NCBI GenBank assembly: GCA_020747065.1
Contig: JAGMVK010000002.1
Coordinates: forward strand, 682,001-746,000
DNA length: 64,000 bases
Reading direction: 5' to 3'
DNA from: Cadophora sp. MPI-SDFR-AT-0126
Taxonomy: Eukaryota > Ascomycota > Leotiomycetes > Helotiales > Ploettnerulaceae
Shown here: one piece after another, positions 45,405 to 57,543 of the stretch
Position numbering within the stretch: the first letter of the stretch is position 1
Layout of the letters: each line of letters begins with the position of its first letter
Translations under genes and position numbers: made by a program
Notes under the pieces: model-generated
The model's input: only the letters and a program-made list of their open reading frames with translations
What the model was told of the DNA's origin: nothing
Databases searched by the model: none

Positions 45405-46226
45405 TTAGTCCGAGTTATCTTCTTGACCACCTCTTCCTGTGCTTTCAACTAACTGATCCTTTAACAAATCTATTTCTTCCTTCGCCTTGACCGTCGAGTA
45501 ATCCTTTGCGTTCTCAAAGTCAATAAGACGCACAATTCCACTCTGTTCATCTACCACAAGATTGTGCCTGTTAAGATCTCCGTGAACGATTCCGAGGGTA
45601 TACAGCCGTTTAACTACAGCTTCACATGCCGAGATATCCTTTATGCGCGCCCTTCTGCCTTCCAGCTTCTCAATAAGCATGCCCATGGCTCGTCCGTTCT
45701 CGGTGAGATGGCTAAGGAAAGTAGGAGATATCGCTGCAAGATTCGGATATTTGATTTTGTCTTTCTCGAGCTTCTCATATACACGGGTTTTGTTTTCCGC
45801 CAGCTGAATCTCAAAATCAAAGCGTGCAATTTTCGCGACGGCCTCCCGCCCCTCCCATTCAACGATACGGACACGGGCGTCGAAACGGCCTCTCTCTTTG
45901 AGCGTGAGGACGTCAATCAATTTAGGGTGCCAAATCCTGGTCACGGCTTATAGAGGCTTTGAAGAAATAGTGCCGGTTAGTGTGCCATCTGCGCTGCGTG
46001 TAACGTTCGTCGATATCCAGTTGCCAGGTGGGAAGGGCGGAAGAGTTTCGAGTAGAGCAGGTGGGAAAGAGAGAATTTCATCGACATTGTAAACACCCGG
46101 TTGAACCACGATGTATTTCACTTGATCATTGACTTGTATCCTATATTCGCTCTCTGTGTCGCCATCAACTTCCATTGAAAGAACCTTCTTTATTCCTTCG
46201 ACTTTGGTTTCTTGCTGGGGTGCCAT
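45405..46226 (-). pseudogene. Protein kinase-like (APH-type fold) gene interrupted by an in-frame stop
   Basis: One frame runs from ATG at 46226 to a TAA at 45407-45405 with no frame change, but a TAA at 45950-45948 cuts it after residue 92. The first part (MAPQQETKVEGIKKVLSMEV ... SFPPALLETLPPFPPGNW) and the second part (TRIWHPKLIDVLTL ... LYTLGIVHGDLNRHNLVV ... RLIDFENA) match the two halves of a common Pezizomycotina kinase-like family. The second half has the HGDxNxHN catalytic loop and a DFE metal motif and lacks its own ATG. No GT donor with matching phase was found to splice out the TAA. It may be a nonsense allele, a readthrough case or a base error. Confidence 0.7.
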
Positions 46227-46682
46227 TTTGTAGTTGGAATTAGAATGTGCCAGATGTACGCCTTTACCTCATTTTATACTGGTTGTATATCTTCAGGACA
46301 GAGAGTCTTGCAGGATTGAAAACGAGTTCTGAGTGAGTTTACGGGTCGAATTTCGAGGGAAGAAGGGCAGATACTTACATGTACGAGGGAGGACTAAGGA
46401 CAAAGTAAAAAGAAAGTTGCGGCCAGCGACTGAAAACACCACAATAAGTCACAATTGACAGCACAACATTTTGGATAATCCAAAGTCTCATGAGCATTGG
46501 GAACTTATTATAACATGATATTCATATGATATCAATTAATTAACAGCACTAACCCCGAGCAATGTTCCACCAGTCTAGCTACCAATCCTCCTGAATCCCA
46601 ATTCATACTCGAAATTACCCCTCCAATTCACCCCGCCAATTCGAATCAACAATCTTCCTCCAAAGCACGAATACAGGTTACC
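46227..46682. promoter_or_regulatory. Divergent upstream region
   Basis: About 455 bp between two divergent starts. It is AT-rich around 46490-46550, with a pyrimidine-rich leader before 46683. No open frame of note. Confidence 0.4.
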
Positions 46683-47549
46683 ATGCCACAACCCCTCGCC
46701 TTGACATCCGCCCTCCCTTCTGAGCTCCTCGCCTACATCCTAACCCACCAAAGCTACCCAACAACCCTCATAATCTGCCAATCGCGGTCCAACTTTCTCT
46801 CCTCACTACAAAGATGCATGCCGAATACCGTCCAGCGACAACCCCCTCCACATGTCGAGCGGTCTTCACCAGTTCCTGATCAGCATGAAAGCGAGCAAGA
46901 GACTACTACAGGAATTGAACGGGACTTACAAGCGGAACCAGAAGGAGAGGAGGAGAGAGCAACAGAGCAAGAAATAAAGCGCGCACTCCGACATCCCCTC
47001 CTAGTCGCAACACTCCACCAAATCGCCACATCGCGATTCGTGAACCTGGTCTTCACGCCTACGCTTTCACATCTCCGAGCTTATCTCGCCGTGTTTTCAG
47101 GCGAAGCAACAGGTCAAAGGGGAGAAGGAGAAGGGGGACCGCCAAAGCAGCATTTCGAGAAGAAAGGAAACAGGACGCCGTTGCTGGTTGTGTATGGATT
47201 GGTGGCCTTGCATAGGGATACGAGTGAGTGGAGCGCGCAGGGATTGGGGAGGAGTGTTGCGGCTTTGGTGGAGGCTGGGTGGAGGGGTGGGAGGGGAGTT
47301 GTGGTGCTTGAGGAGAGGGAGTGGGATGCTGATGGCGGCGGCGATGGTGTTGATAGTGATGATGGGGGAGAAGGGAGGGAGAGAATGTTGACGGGGTGGA
47401 GAGAGAGATTGCCGATGTTGAATGGAAGTGTGAAGCGTGTTGGGCTGGAGAACGAGGATGGTGGGTGGAGTGGAAGGACGGTGGAAATCGGAAGGGTCCT
47501 TGGGAGGTGGTTCAGATTTGAAAGGGGTGAGTGGGGTCAGGAGGATTGA
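46683..47549 (+). CDS. Unknown 288-residue protein
   Basis: A single exon from ATG at 46683 (context TTACCATGC) to TGA at 47549. The N-terminus has a hydrophobic strand-like pattern ending in a Ser/Arg turn (LLAYILTHQSYPTTLIICQS). It is followed by an acidic disordered insert, then HPLLVATLHQIATSRFVNLV and a run starting LLVVYGLVALHRDTSEWSAQ. The alternating buried strands recall the RecA-like cores of small recombination accessory proteins without a Walker A motif. That is only a structural guess. Codon use and length support a real gene. The Gly-rich stretch near 47330-47370 (GGGDGVDSDDGGEGR) looks like a loose insert. Not recognised. Confidence 0.7.
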   Translation: MPQPLALTSALPSELLAYILTHQSYPTTLIICQSRSNFLSSLQRCMPNTVQRQPPPHVERSSPVPDQHESEQETTTGIERDLQAEPEGEEERATEQEIKRALRHPLLVATLHQIATSRFVNLVFTPTLSHLRAYLAVFSGEATGQRGEGEGGPPKQHFEKKGNRTPLLVVYGLVALHRDTSEWSAQGLGRSVAALVEAGWRGGRGVVVLEEREWDADGGGDGVDSDDGGEGRERMLTGWRERLPMLNGSVKRVGLENEDGGWSGRTVEIGRVLGRWFRFERGEWGQED

Positions 47550-47700
47550 GCCATGGGATAATTGCTCCTCTTGCGGGATCTACTGTAATGTATTGCGGTC
47601 ATTATCTTGTTATCAACAGGTATACCAGAACGCCTTTGCTATCCGAGCCCAGTATCAATCATTCCCAACCGTACCAGCCAAATGAACAAAAATACAAGAC

Positions 47701-49181
47701 TCAAATGGATTGCTCCATCTCCTTGATGTACAACTTGATATGAGAGTCCATCTTCAAGAATTCATCATGTGAGCTGTGAATCTCATTCTCGATGTTTTCT
47801 TTCAAGTCGGCCATCTAAAAGTGTTAGTTCGTGCTACAAAAACGGGAAATGGGTCGAACATACTTTCTTCTCCGTTTGCTCAATCCGTACTCTCCTCCTC
47901 TCCATCTCACGACCCTTCTCCGATCGCTCCTCGGTCAACTTCCTATGGACTGCCCGCAGTTCCTCCATTCTCTCTTTAGCGCTCATTGCCTTCTCCTTGC
48001 TACCCTCACGAAGCTTTTCGGTTCGTTCCATCCATTTTGAAAGTTGTCGCTGGAGTAGACCTTCTGTCCTCTCAACCTCTCGGACATTGTTGCCTCGTTC
48101 TCCTAAAGCATCACGTTGTTTTGCGATACGGACATTCTCTTCCTCTTCCTTGGCTAGTTCCGCGGAAATCTCGTCCAGAAGCTTGATACATGATGCTACA
48201 TCTGTGGACACAACTGTAAAAGTATCTGTGGATGTCTGAAGTGCTCTTGCCCGTCGGTCCATAGCATCAATCTGGCTCTTCTCCGCATTCAGCGCATTGC
48301 TCAACTCAGTCAGAGACGCTTGCAGAGCAGCAGGTGACTGAAGAACATAAGGCCGTAACTTGGCGCTCTCTTGTCTCAGCTGCAAGGTCATCGCAGTCTT
48401 GTCCTCCAGAATGGCTGTCATTTCGCTCTTCTTTGCCTTGACATTTTCAAATCGACGTGTAACCTTCTCCTGACTCTGGCGCAAATCTAGAAGTCGTCTT
48501 TTCAGTTCCTCGTTGCGCTTCACTTTCTCTGCGACATGTGCTTCCATGGCCTTCTTGTTGCGCCTCATCTCCTCCAGCCGAGCTTCCATATCCTGGTTCT
48601 CCATGTACAATGTCTCGATTCTCACCTTGGTCGTCTCAGCCTTGTTGAAATGCTCGTCAATCACCGGGGTCTGACTTTCTCTGAATCGAACAAAGTTGAT
48701 GATGTAGGAAAATATCTTGACCAGGCGTTCGTGTGTTGGCTTGTAAAGATCCTGGAAAGAAAAATCCGTCACGCCACACTCCATCAATAGTTTGCGAAGA
48801 CTAATGTAGAATCCCATCAGATTGCGTGTCTCCGCCGGAATCATGTCCATATATTCGCCACAAACATCTTCCGCAGCTGCGCGCATCGCAGGGTCAACTG
48901 TCTCTCGTGTCGCGTTCATGAGTAATTCGGCGAACCATTCGAAGATCATCTGAATTTGCTGCGGATTTGGCTTTTGCAGGTCTGCCGCCGTGAAGGGGAC
49001 GCCGATATCATTGATACATCCTACGATTTCTTTATCGCGCTGTTCTGGCTGTCAGTTTGCGCTGTGGTTGAGGTGGAAGGAAAGCGCATACCAGCACGAA
49101 CCCGTCACTTTCTTCCTCCTTTTTCTTGCGATTTTGTTGTTGCATATTGGGCACTATGCTCATGCGTGGATTATAAGACAT
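47701..49181 (-). CDS. NUF2: Kinetochore protein Nuf2 (NDC80 complex)
   Basis: Three exons (49181-49092, 49039-47864, 47814-47701) sum to 1,380 nt, 459 residues, typical for Nuf2. The N-terminal calponin-homology domain has [34 protein letters not shown] and a run starting [18 protein letters not shown]. From about residue 160 the protein is a long coiled coil ([20 protein letters not shown] onward). Nuf2 pairs with Ndc80 and binds microtubules at the outer kinetochore. Its C-terminal end joins Spc24/Spc25. Its exon 3 ends EMEQSI. It converges with the unknown gene at 46683, 150 bp between stops. Firm call. Confidence 0.95.
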
Positions 49182-51306
49182 GGCGTATGGTTTGGAGTTT
49201 GGAGAAGATTGGTGAGTGTGTTATTGAGGTTGTCGCAAAATGAGGTGCAAGGCGGGACTGTTTACTTTCGTTGTAATGTCAACACGGCAGGCGCGCTCGG
49301 CGGATCCCCGGCTAGTCACCAATGCACGTGCTGAATTTGGACATCACCTCACATCCAAATATGGAAACAAGTTGCGATTGCAGGCTGTAATCTACGTCAA
49401 ACTCTCCATTCATTCACTGTTTATCGTAGCATCAGGTGCTCATGTACTTCTCAAAACGCATCTTATGATGACACGTGACTCCACTGAAGTCTGCTGAGAG
49501 CAGCAAGCTCAGCAAGTCATGTCATCAAAAAAGGCTCCATGTACTTCACAATGACATCCTAGGATTGTACAAACTGAGCTGCAACTTTCTAGAAAGTTTC
49601 TTGCACTAGAATCAAATACAAGTACACAACAACTCCCTTCTTCCCTTCACAAGAAACACCACTACCTGCAGCAGTGGCGCTACCTCCGTCGAGTCGGGAA
49701 GAACGGGTGTCAACCTCATACCACTTCGGATATTAGCTGAAACTGCACAAGATATCTGAGTCACTAAATCAAGTATTTCGAGTTAGCCAACAGGACCAAG
49801 ACGAATACTTCTAGAAAACCATTCGATGTGACCGAGTGTGTGTCAACTCTAGAAAACATCTCTTCTCGCCACAGGCAAACTTCCCCTCACAGACATGTCG
49901 TGTCACTCGCGGCTGCAAAAGCACCTTTGCATTTGGACCTAGCTGCTTCTCTAAAAAACCGGGTGATGATATCTGCACGAGTTTCCCTATGCCTCTCCCT
50001 AATTTCTCCACATCATTCGTAAGTATCCTTGCATCTCTTTCCAAGCCCCGTAATGTCTACATCGGGCAATTCGTATTATCCAAAACATCTCGAGGATCTA
50101 CGAGTTACTAAGTAAAGAGATGACAGATCCGGAAGTGAAGAGCGGGTCTCACTCACAAACAGCATCTCCGGAGCCTCTGTTTGCTTTCTCAGCCAAGCAC
50201 ATTCTATTGCTGACTTGACGATATTTGTCACCGGAAGGAGGCTTCAATAATAAGGTCAGTCCAGCGCCACCAGCTCTTCTCCCCCGCAGCAGACCCGCCA
50301 CAGACAGGGTTCAGGAGGACTTCTGGAGAACAGTGAGTGGGCACTTCCTCCGTATATTGTGAAAGTCCAGAACCGCGTCATCCTCCAACAAACGTCCCTT
50401 CCTGCCCTTCCTGGATGATCCCTCCACACCTTTCCGGTCAGGAGCAGGCACAGGAATCTGCAGGGAGCCCATTCGGGGCAATTCTCCCCCGTTTTGGATG
50501 CCAGCTGTGCTGCACCTCAAAGTCGGTAACAGCTCAGAGCACTGTCCGCTGGGGCCAGGCTAGAAGTCCTTGTACCTTACAGGGCTGCTTTGTCGTTGCA
50601 GGCAGCTATCGGATTTTGTCTTGTGATAGACATGGCATGACATGGTAAGGCCATGGCATGGCATGGCTTCTCCTCACTGCACGGACCAGCTACCGTGATT
50701 CCACATCAGATCTCAAATCTGGCAGATCCGTCAATTTTCCTGAAGCCTGGCAAACTCAATTTCAACAACATCAGCAACTCTTAGGGCTCACATAGCCGTT
50801 TGTAGTACCCGGTGTTCCGTCAAATGGACGTCGTGAGTAATCGTCTGCTGCTAGAAGTGACTCCTATTCGGCGGGGCTTCGAGGGGTTGAGATGTGAGTT
50901 ATTAATGATGAGGTCACACTCGACGCTCTTGAGCGTGGGGGGCTCTTATTATGCTGGTTTCCGGGTTCTCTTGCTGACTGCGGGGCGAGGTTTCTGCATT
51001 CCATTGTCTCATTCAGGTACATTCGGGCCAGACTCGATGATCTATTTCACGCGCTGTTCCAGTTCGAGTGGCTGCTAGTGTATCCAGAGTCCAAGGGGCC
51101 CAGGATGGGGCGTCCTGCAACTCAGGATCTCCATTCGATATCTGCCCTCTGGCCAAAGTCGCTCAGCGGACACTATATATTTAGCCCTTCTTTAATACTC
51201 CTTAATACTTGTTCCCCCAATGCCCATGTACTACCGTGTGTACATACCCCACCTCTAGCTTCATTTCTATCTTTCACGCCCTTCCACTACATTGAGATCT
51301 CCCGTC
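49182..51306. promoter_or_regulatory. Divergent upstream region, NUF2 and EGT1 (2.1 kb)
   Basis: A long region between two divergent starts. Open frames are short and overlapping. A cluster of CATGG/GGCATG units lies at about 50630-50668. A CACTATATATTTAG stretch near 51170 could serve as a TATA-like element for EGT1, but its distance from the start is about 130 bp. No RNA gene was recognised. Confidence 0.45.
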
Positions 51307-54300
51307 ATGGCTCCGGTGAGCACAGCATACAGTGATGCTCAGTATATCGAGGCCAGAGAAGTTCAGAAAGGGAAGAAATTCGAAAATAGAGAGTCTCCAA
51401 CCGCATCAGAGATGGCACCAAAGGTAGACATCATTGATATTCGCCACGATGCGGTCGAAATCAGTCTCAAGGATGAAATCTTGAAATCTTTGAATCCGCA
51501 TGAAGGCCCAAAACGACTTCCAACACTACTTCTGTACGACGAGCGAGGCTTGCAGTTATTTGAAGAGGTGAGTGCTCTCAGCTCGGGCACGATTGCTAGG
51601 AAATCGCTGATGTGAAACAGATCACATACTTGGAAGAATACTATCTTACCAATGCGGAAATCGATGTTCTCAAAAGCTCTGCTCGTAATATTGCAGAGGC
51701 CATTCCATCTGGCTCGATGGTTGTTGAGCTAGGCAGTGGGTTGGTCGAATGAATATGGATTTTGCCAACGTCTCAAAACTAACACGTGACAGTAACCTTC
51801 GAAAGGCAAGTATTTTGCTTGAAGCTCTAGATTCTGCTGGCAAGAGTATCGACTACTACGCCTTGGACCTGTCTTTGAAAGAGCTGTATCGGACCCTTGA
51901 GCAAGTGCCTGAATTCAAGCACGTCAAATGCCATGGGTTACATGGCACTTATGACGATGGACTGGACTGGCTGAAAACGCCGGAGAATCTGCCTCGTCCA
52001 AAATGTGTCATGTCTCTTGGTTCCAGTATCGGTCAGTCTTCATGCACTATTTGATATCTCCGAAATTGACAGAATCAGGGAATTTTTCCCGCGAGGGTGG
52101 TGCCAAATTTTTGAAAGGGTTCTCCGATCTTCTGCAATCTTCAGATTCAATGCTCGTTGGGCTGGATGCAACAAGCGATCCTTCAAAGGTTTAGTGAGTC
52201 TCTCGCATAGTGGCAAAGAGCCTTGAACTGTGCTGACTTCTTTGCCTAGCCATGCGTATAATGGTAAGAAATCCATAGCAGAAATCCACACCGAAGCAAG
52301 CTAATCAGAGATATCTCGGACAGACCGCCAGGGAACTACCCACAAGTACGGCATAACATGATTACTCTCCATTGGCTTGTCTCCAGCTGACATTCTCATA
52401 GGTTCATCTTGAACGGCCTTGCCAACGCAAACGACATATTCCGAGAACAGGTTTTCGAACTAGAAGACTGGAAGGTGATTGGCGAATATGTGTATGATGC
52501 TGAAGGTGGACGCCACCAGGCCTTCTGCTCACCCGTTCGCGATGTGTGCATCAAGGGCGTTGAGATCAAGGCTGGAGAAAGAATCCAAATCGAGGAAAGC
52601 CTGAAATATTCCCCAGAAGGCGCATCCCAGCTTTGGAGGGCTTCGGGGTTGGTTGAAGTCGACCGCATGTCAGCCTCATCTGATACATATAGTAAGCTTT
52701 TCACCATTTCTTATTTGCTTTTTCCTATATTCCGAAAAGGCTGGGCTGTTGATCAAGCCGATACTCGGGCCGAAAGTGGATGTGAGTGGTGCCAGATGAG
52801 GCTCCCATGCTTTTGACAACACACCCCTCTTCCTCATAGCCAGAGGGCTGGGTTGCAGATCGCATGACCATTCCGCCACACTGGACAGTGTGGGGGTCAA
52901 ATTTTGGTTGACACCAAGCTTGGCTTACACTGCACGGGCCAATGTGACAGAGGTTCCGGGTTTGCCCTCTTTACACTAAATTAGTTGGTGGTTCATGGCA
53001 TTACTCGACTCCCGTGGCGCTACCTTCTGTACCTTGACCAAAACTGTTGACGTGTGTGCCTGTTAAGAACATCTGCTAATATCCATGATTCAACTCAATA
53101 GGTCTTCACTTGCTTAAGCGGAATATGGCGTTCAAAACTGATCCTTCGTTGTATGCTGCTTCCACAGTCCCGACCATGGAAGATTGGAAGGGATTATGGA
53201 GTGTCTGGGACTTGGTGACCAGAGGCATGATACCCGAAGCCGAACTGAATGAGAAGCCTATCAAGCTTCGTAATGCTTGTATCTTCTATCTTGGACACAT
53301 TCCAACATTTATGGACATCCAGCTCACCAAGGCTACGAAGCAGCCCATGTGTGAGCCGTCGTACTATCCCAAGATATTCGAGAGAGGTATTGATCCCGAT
53401 GTTGACAATCCGGAGCGATGTCACGATCATTCCGAGGTTCCTGAGGAGTGGCCACCAGTCGAGGAGATTCTCGTATATCAGAACCAAGTCCGGGCCAAAA
53501 TTGAGAAACTTACAACCGCCAAGACGATTCCCCGTAATGTTGGCAGGTCCTTATGGATTGGATTCGAGCATGAAATTATGCATTTGGAGACTCTCCTCTA
53601 TATGCTTCTGCAGAGTGACAAGACTTTGCCACCATCCAAGTTCAAGCCTGATTTCGAAGGCATGGCGTCACTAGCTGAAGTCGCCAAGGTTGAAAACGAG
53701 TGGTTCGACATTCCGGAACAGAGCATCACCATTGGACTTAACGATCCAGAGGATAACTCTGGTGGAGACGGCCATTTTGGATGGTAGGTAATTCGGTGTC
53801 GAGATAGAGTAATAGCTGACAAAAGATCAGGGACAATGAAAAGCCGCCACGTAATGTCGTTGTACCTGCTTTCAAAGCCCAAGCTCGGGCTCTTACAAAT
53901 GAGGATGTATGATGCTACAAGAACGCCTTCGTAGATATATTTACTCACTGTGATGTAGTATGCTCGGTATCTGGAACAGACTCACAGCTCTAGTATCCCG
54001 GCTTCTTGGGCTGAGACGACCACGAATCCGAGCCATGTCAATGGGTATCGCAACGGAATCTCGAATGGTGATGCGAACGGCCATACAGGTCATAACTCGC
54101 CGCCGCTGACGCAAGCATACCTCGAAGGTAAATCTGTGCGTACCGTGTACGGTCTCGTGCCATTGAAGCTGGCTTTGCATTGGCCAGTCTTCGCTTCCTA
54201 TGATGAGCTTGCGGGATGTGCCAAATGGATGAATGGACGGATCCCAACTTTCGAAGAGACTCGAAGCATTTACAGCCATGTCGATGGTCTGAAGTTGAAA

Positions 54301-54918
54301 GAAGCAGAGCAGCATTTGGGAAAGACTGTCCCTGCTGTCAATGGGTATGTGACTCGAGCTCTGGTGATGTGAAATACTGACCCAGTTAAAGTCACCTCGT
54401 CAACGATGGAGTCGAAGAAAGCCCGCCATCCCAGGCTTGTCAATCTGGTGAGAGCTCGCAAGAGCTCTTCACTAATCTTGAGAATGCCAATGTTGGATTC
54501 AAGCATTGGCACCCTGTTGCCGTAACGGCCAATGGCAACAAACTTGCTGGCCAGGCTGACATGGGTGGGGTCTGGGAATGGACCAGTTCACCACTTGCTA
54601 AATATGAAGGGTTCGAGCCTATGAAGTTATATCCAGCATATACGGGTAAGAGAAATAGTGGGAATCCTCGCATGTATCTGGTGCTGATAGTTGCAGCCGA
54701 TTTCTTCGATGAGAAGCATAATATAGTCCTTGGCGGCTCTTGGGCAACCCACCCACGCATTGCAGGACGCAAGACCTTGTAAGTTGATTCCCAGCGATAT
54801 CTTGTCCTTCTCGAAATCCTGCTCGTTTAAAATCCTTTGCTCACTGAATCAGCGTCAACTGGTACCAACGCAACTATCCGTATGCTTGGGCCGGAGCTCG
54901 ACTAGTGCGCGACCTGTA
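51307..54918 (+). CDS. EGT1: Ergothioneine biosynthesis protein Egt1 (EgtD plus EgtB fusion)
   Basis: Thirteen exons from 51307 to 54918 sum to 2,607 nt, 868 residues, near the Neurospora length. Two are micro-exons: 52250-52263 (14 nt) and 52324-52345 (22 nt). The N-terminal EgtD-type methyltransferase (VVELGSGNLRKASILLEAL, MSLGSSIGNFSREGG) trimethylates histidine to hercynine. The EgtB half has the iron site HEIMHLE (H510, H514, E516) with an earlier His in LGHIPTF. The FGE-sulfatase core has MGGVWEWTSSPL, IVLGGSWATHPRIAGRKT, and RNYPYAWAGARLVRDL. It oxidatively joins cysteine to hercynine. The product is an antioxidant in fungi. A second ATG at about 51412 (MAPKVDIIDIRH) may be the better start. 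EGT2 is not in the window. Confidence 0.93.
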
Positions 54919-55863
54919 GACCGAAGAAGGAGAATTTTACCAGTTCAACACTGGATTCATCAGCTTGAATGTTCGAATGGGTAAATCAACTTTACCTGGG
55001 CCAAGAAAAGCGTCAAAAGTCTCCGGAGGTGGCTGGTCTGAAACCGTATTCAGCGCATTGGGTGGTCTTCTGAGCATACAATCGGCAGTATCGTCAAAAT
55101 CCATTCTTCTTAATGCCGTATATATGTTGCCTGACCCCCACGGCGTGATAGAAATCCTTTGAAATGTCAGTTCGGTCGGTCGAGTGGCTAGTGTTTGGGA
55201 GGATGTAGGTTGCCGCTTTCAATGCTCATCATGGCGTTGAGGCAGTGAGTACAGACCACTCTGCAAACAGAGCTGCTTACTATGATCCTCTATTCCTTTC
55301 TTGATGTTGCTTTTCTGTCGCAGATTCATTCGAATATTCTTTTGATAGACAAAGGAGGTGATCCGTTGACTTTGTCGTTCATCTCGCCTCTGCCTCGTTA
55401 GCGGCCGTCCTCCCTAGTCTGATAAGGACCCCTCCTGATTAAGATAAACCAGTTCTCTTTCCATCAGCATCGACTTTCTTTTACAAAAACACCACCTAAC
55501 GCCTTCTTTTGCACAACACTTTCTTTAATCGAACACCATCTTGCTCGAGGCTCCCAGGTGGCTTGCAATCATAGTATCAGAAACTGTACGTTTCCTCCTC
55601 CCCTCCTCCCCCTCCTCCTACTATTCCTCCCAGTTTTCTGCACTGCCATTGATTGCGCGCCCTTGGGTCCTCTGACCACCGTGGCCTCGAATTGCTTTCT
55701 CTGGTCAATATAGTTCTCCGGTGCCGAATAGCAAGCCGTACCTTTGACCGTTGGCTCTAAAGATTGCCCCTTGGAATTGTGCCTAATCTTGTTCGAACAG
55801 ACTCTGTCGATACAGTCTCAACCAGTCATTACCTTCTCACAGACACCGACTACCACCACCACA
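54919..55863. promoter_or_regulatory. Intergenic and 5' leader of the Cys/His protein gene
   Basis: About 945 bp between EGT1 and the next same-strand gene. The part 55400-55863 is pyrimidine-rich, with CACCACC and CCTCC runs typical of a long 5' UTR. A 5' UTR intron is possible (acceptor-like CACAG near 55840), but could not be settled. Confidence 0.4.
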
Positions 55864-57543
55864 ATGAATTGGGCAACCATTGCTCCAGAAACCCGTCTTT
55901 ACAAGGGCAAAGCGTTGTTCAGATGGGAAGCATCACCTGGTCTTGGTATTGTCACAATTAGGTTGCTTTCTCTACAGGACGCTGACTGATGTGCCTCAGA
56001 CCACCATTGTGGTGTCTGCGCCACTCCTTTGCACAATGGACGTGCCAAATCGAGCTGCATAGGAAAGCATGTTGAACCTTGCTACAGGTTCCACCAGCAA
56101 TTGCATTTCGTTGGTAAGTCCACTCATTACATGTCCTCTTTCTACAAAAACGTTCTGTGCTAAACTGGTTTTCTTTTGTAGGCAAATCACACGAATGCTT
56201 TGGGTACGTGCAGCGCCACGTTTGCGAACAATTTCCACTAACATCTCTTTAGTTGCAATTCCTCCGACGAATTGCACCATAACCGGCACAAGGAAATCCT
56301 CAAGATCGTACGACAAATTGTAGCCATTGATGAGCCGAATATTGTTTTTCCACCTGCCAAAGCCTCGAGCTCAAGAGGAAGACGTGGATCTTCAGCAACA
56401 ACTTCTAACACGTTGACGGATACTGGTTCGGAGTGTCCCAGCGTGGATGACACAAGGGTCACCAGACGGGAAAGAAAGAAAGCGAAGAAGTCAGGCAATG
56501 GCACGAGAGATAGGAAGTCTTTCGAAGCTTTTCCCTTGGACGAGACCGACTTCATCAGTGAGGCTATACACTTGACGGTACATGAGAGCAAGGGAGCTTG
56601 GGAGGGTACCTACGTCTATGACCACAAAAGCTCTGCTGTTGAGGACCCCACAGTGATCGAGGAGAATGATGACGAGTGCGATGAGGAGAGCATGGTCGCC
56701 AATTTCGAATCTTTCGCCGTAAAGTCTCCTGCCACGCCATTGAAGGACTTGACACCTCGTCAACGAAAGATTGTCAAGAGGACAAGCACTCCTGTGAAGT
56801 ATGCAAGCCATGGTCTGGGATCTCGAAAGTACTCTACCCAGTCCACCGCCGCCATGACAGATCTCTACGATGGTGTCGACCCTGACATCTTCTTCCGTCT
56901 CGGCGTCGAAGTAGTCAGTCCTCCCAAAAATTCCAAGACACGAAAGGATTTGGTTGCCAAGCTTGTGGCTGCGGTCAAGGAAGATATAGAGATCATCACT
57001 AGAGAATATAAGGAGACCGAGATGAGGGCCGAGGGATTCTGGAGGTGGGCAGGCAAAACGGTACACAATACGATTCTGCAAACGAGAGAAAATCTGGATT
57101 GGGCAACAGGACAAAAGAGAGGTGTTCGTCTTCCGCAATTTAACGACTTGGATGACGAGGAGATGAATGAAGGCACCCAGACAGCTGATGGTGAAGTCGA
57201 GAAGGAAAAGTCAAAGCCACGGTTTGACAAGTCGACGACAAATTCTGCACTCAAAACTCAGGTGGTTGACGAAGATGGCTTCACACTTGCCTCAAATAAG
57301 AAGGCGTCTTCGAAGAAAGGTCAAGGCAATGCAAAGAAGTTTACCAGGCTCCCACTCAACTACAAGCCCCCCAGTGCCTCTCTTGAACCGGACGAGGAAG
57401 AGGAAGGAGAAGACGTTATCGAGATGCTCAGACGCTATGAACAAAAGAAGTCTGGAGAACGGAATCTTGGAGGTACCTACGATGGATCTACCCCTGATCG
57501 GCGTACTGGACGAGGCAAGATGCGGACTCTTATCGTCAAATAA
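55864..57543 (+). CDS. Unknown protein with N-terminal Cys/His zinc-binding-like module
   Basis: Four exons (55864-55945, 56000-56113, 56182-56203, 56253-57543) sum to 1,509 nt, 502 residues. Exons 1-4 together build a Cys/His region: C31-x2-C34, C47, C55, C71-x2-C74 and H81, H82, H85, plus several other His. It is likely a zinc site of one or two centres, inferred from spacing. Residues 100-200 are charged and Ser-rich. From about 290 there is a helical stretch (KTRKDLVAKLVAAVKEDIEI, REYKETEMRAEGFWRWAGKT). The last 100 residues are acidic and basic disordered sequence ending MRTLIVK. No family is recognised with confidence. The intron phases all fit, which supports the model. Confidence 0.8.

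Noticed and set aside
51307..51420. An intron directly after the first EGT1 codons (GTGAGC donor)
   Set aside because: The exon reads through in frame and no acceptor with matching phase before the second ATG was convincing. Left as an alternative start question.
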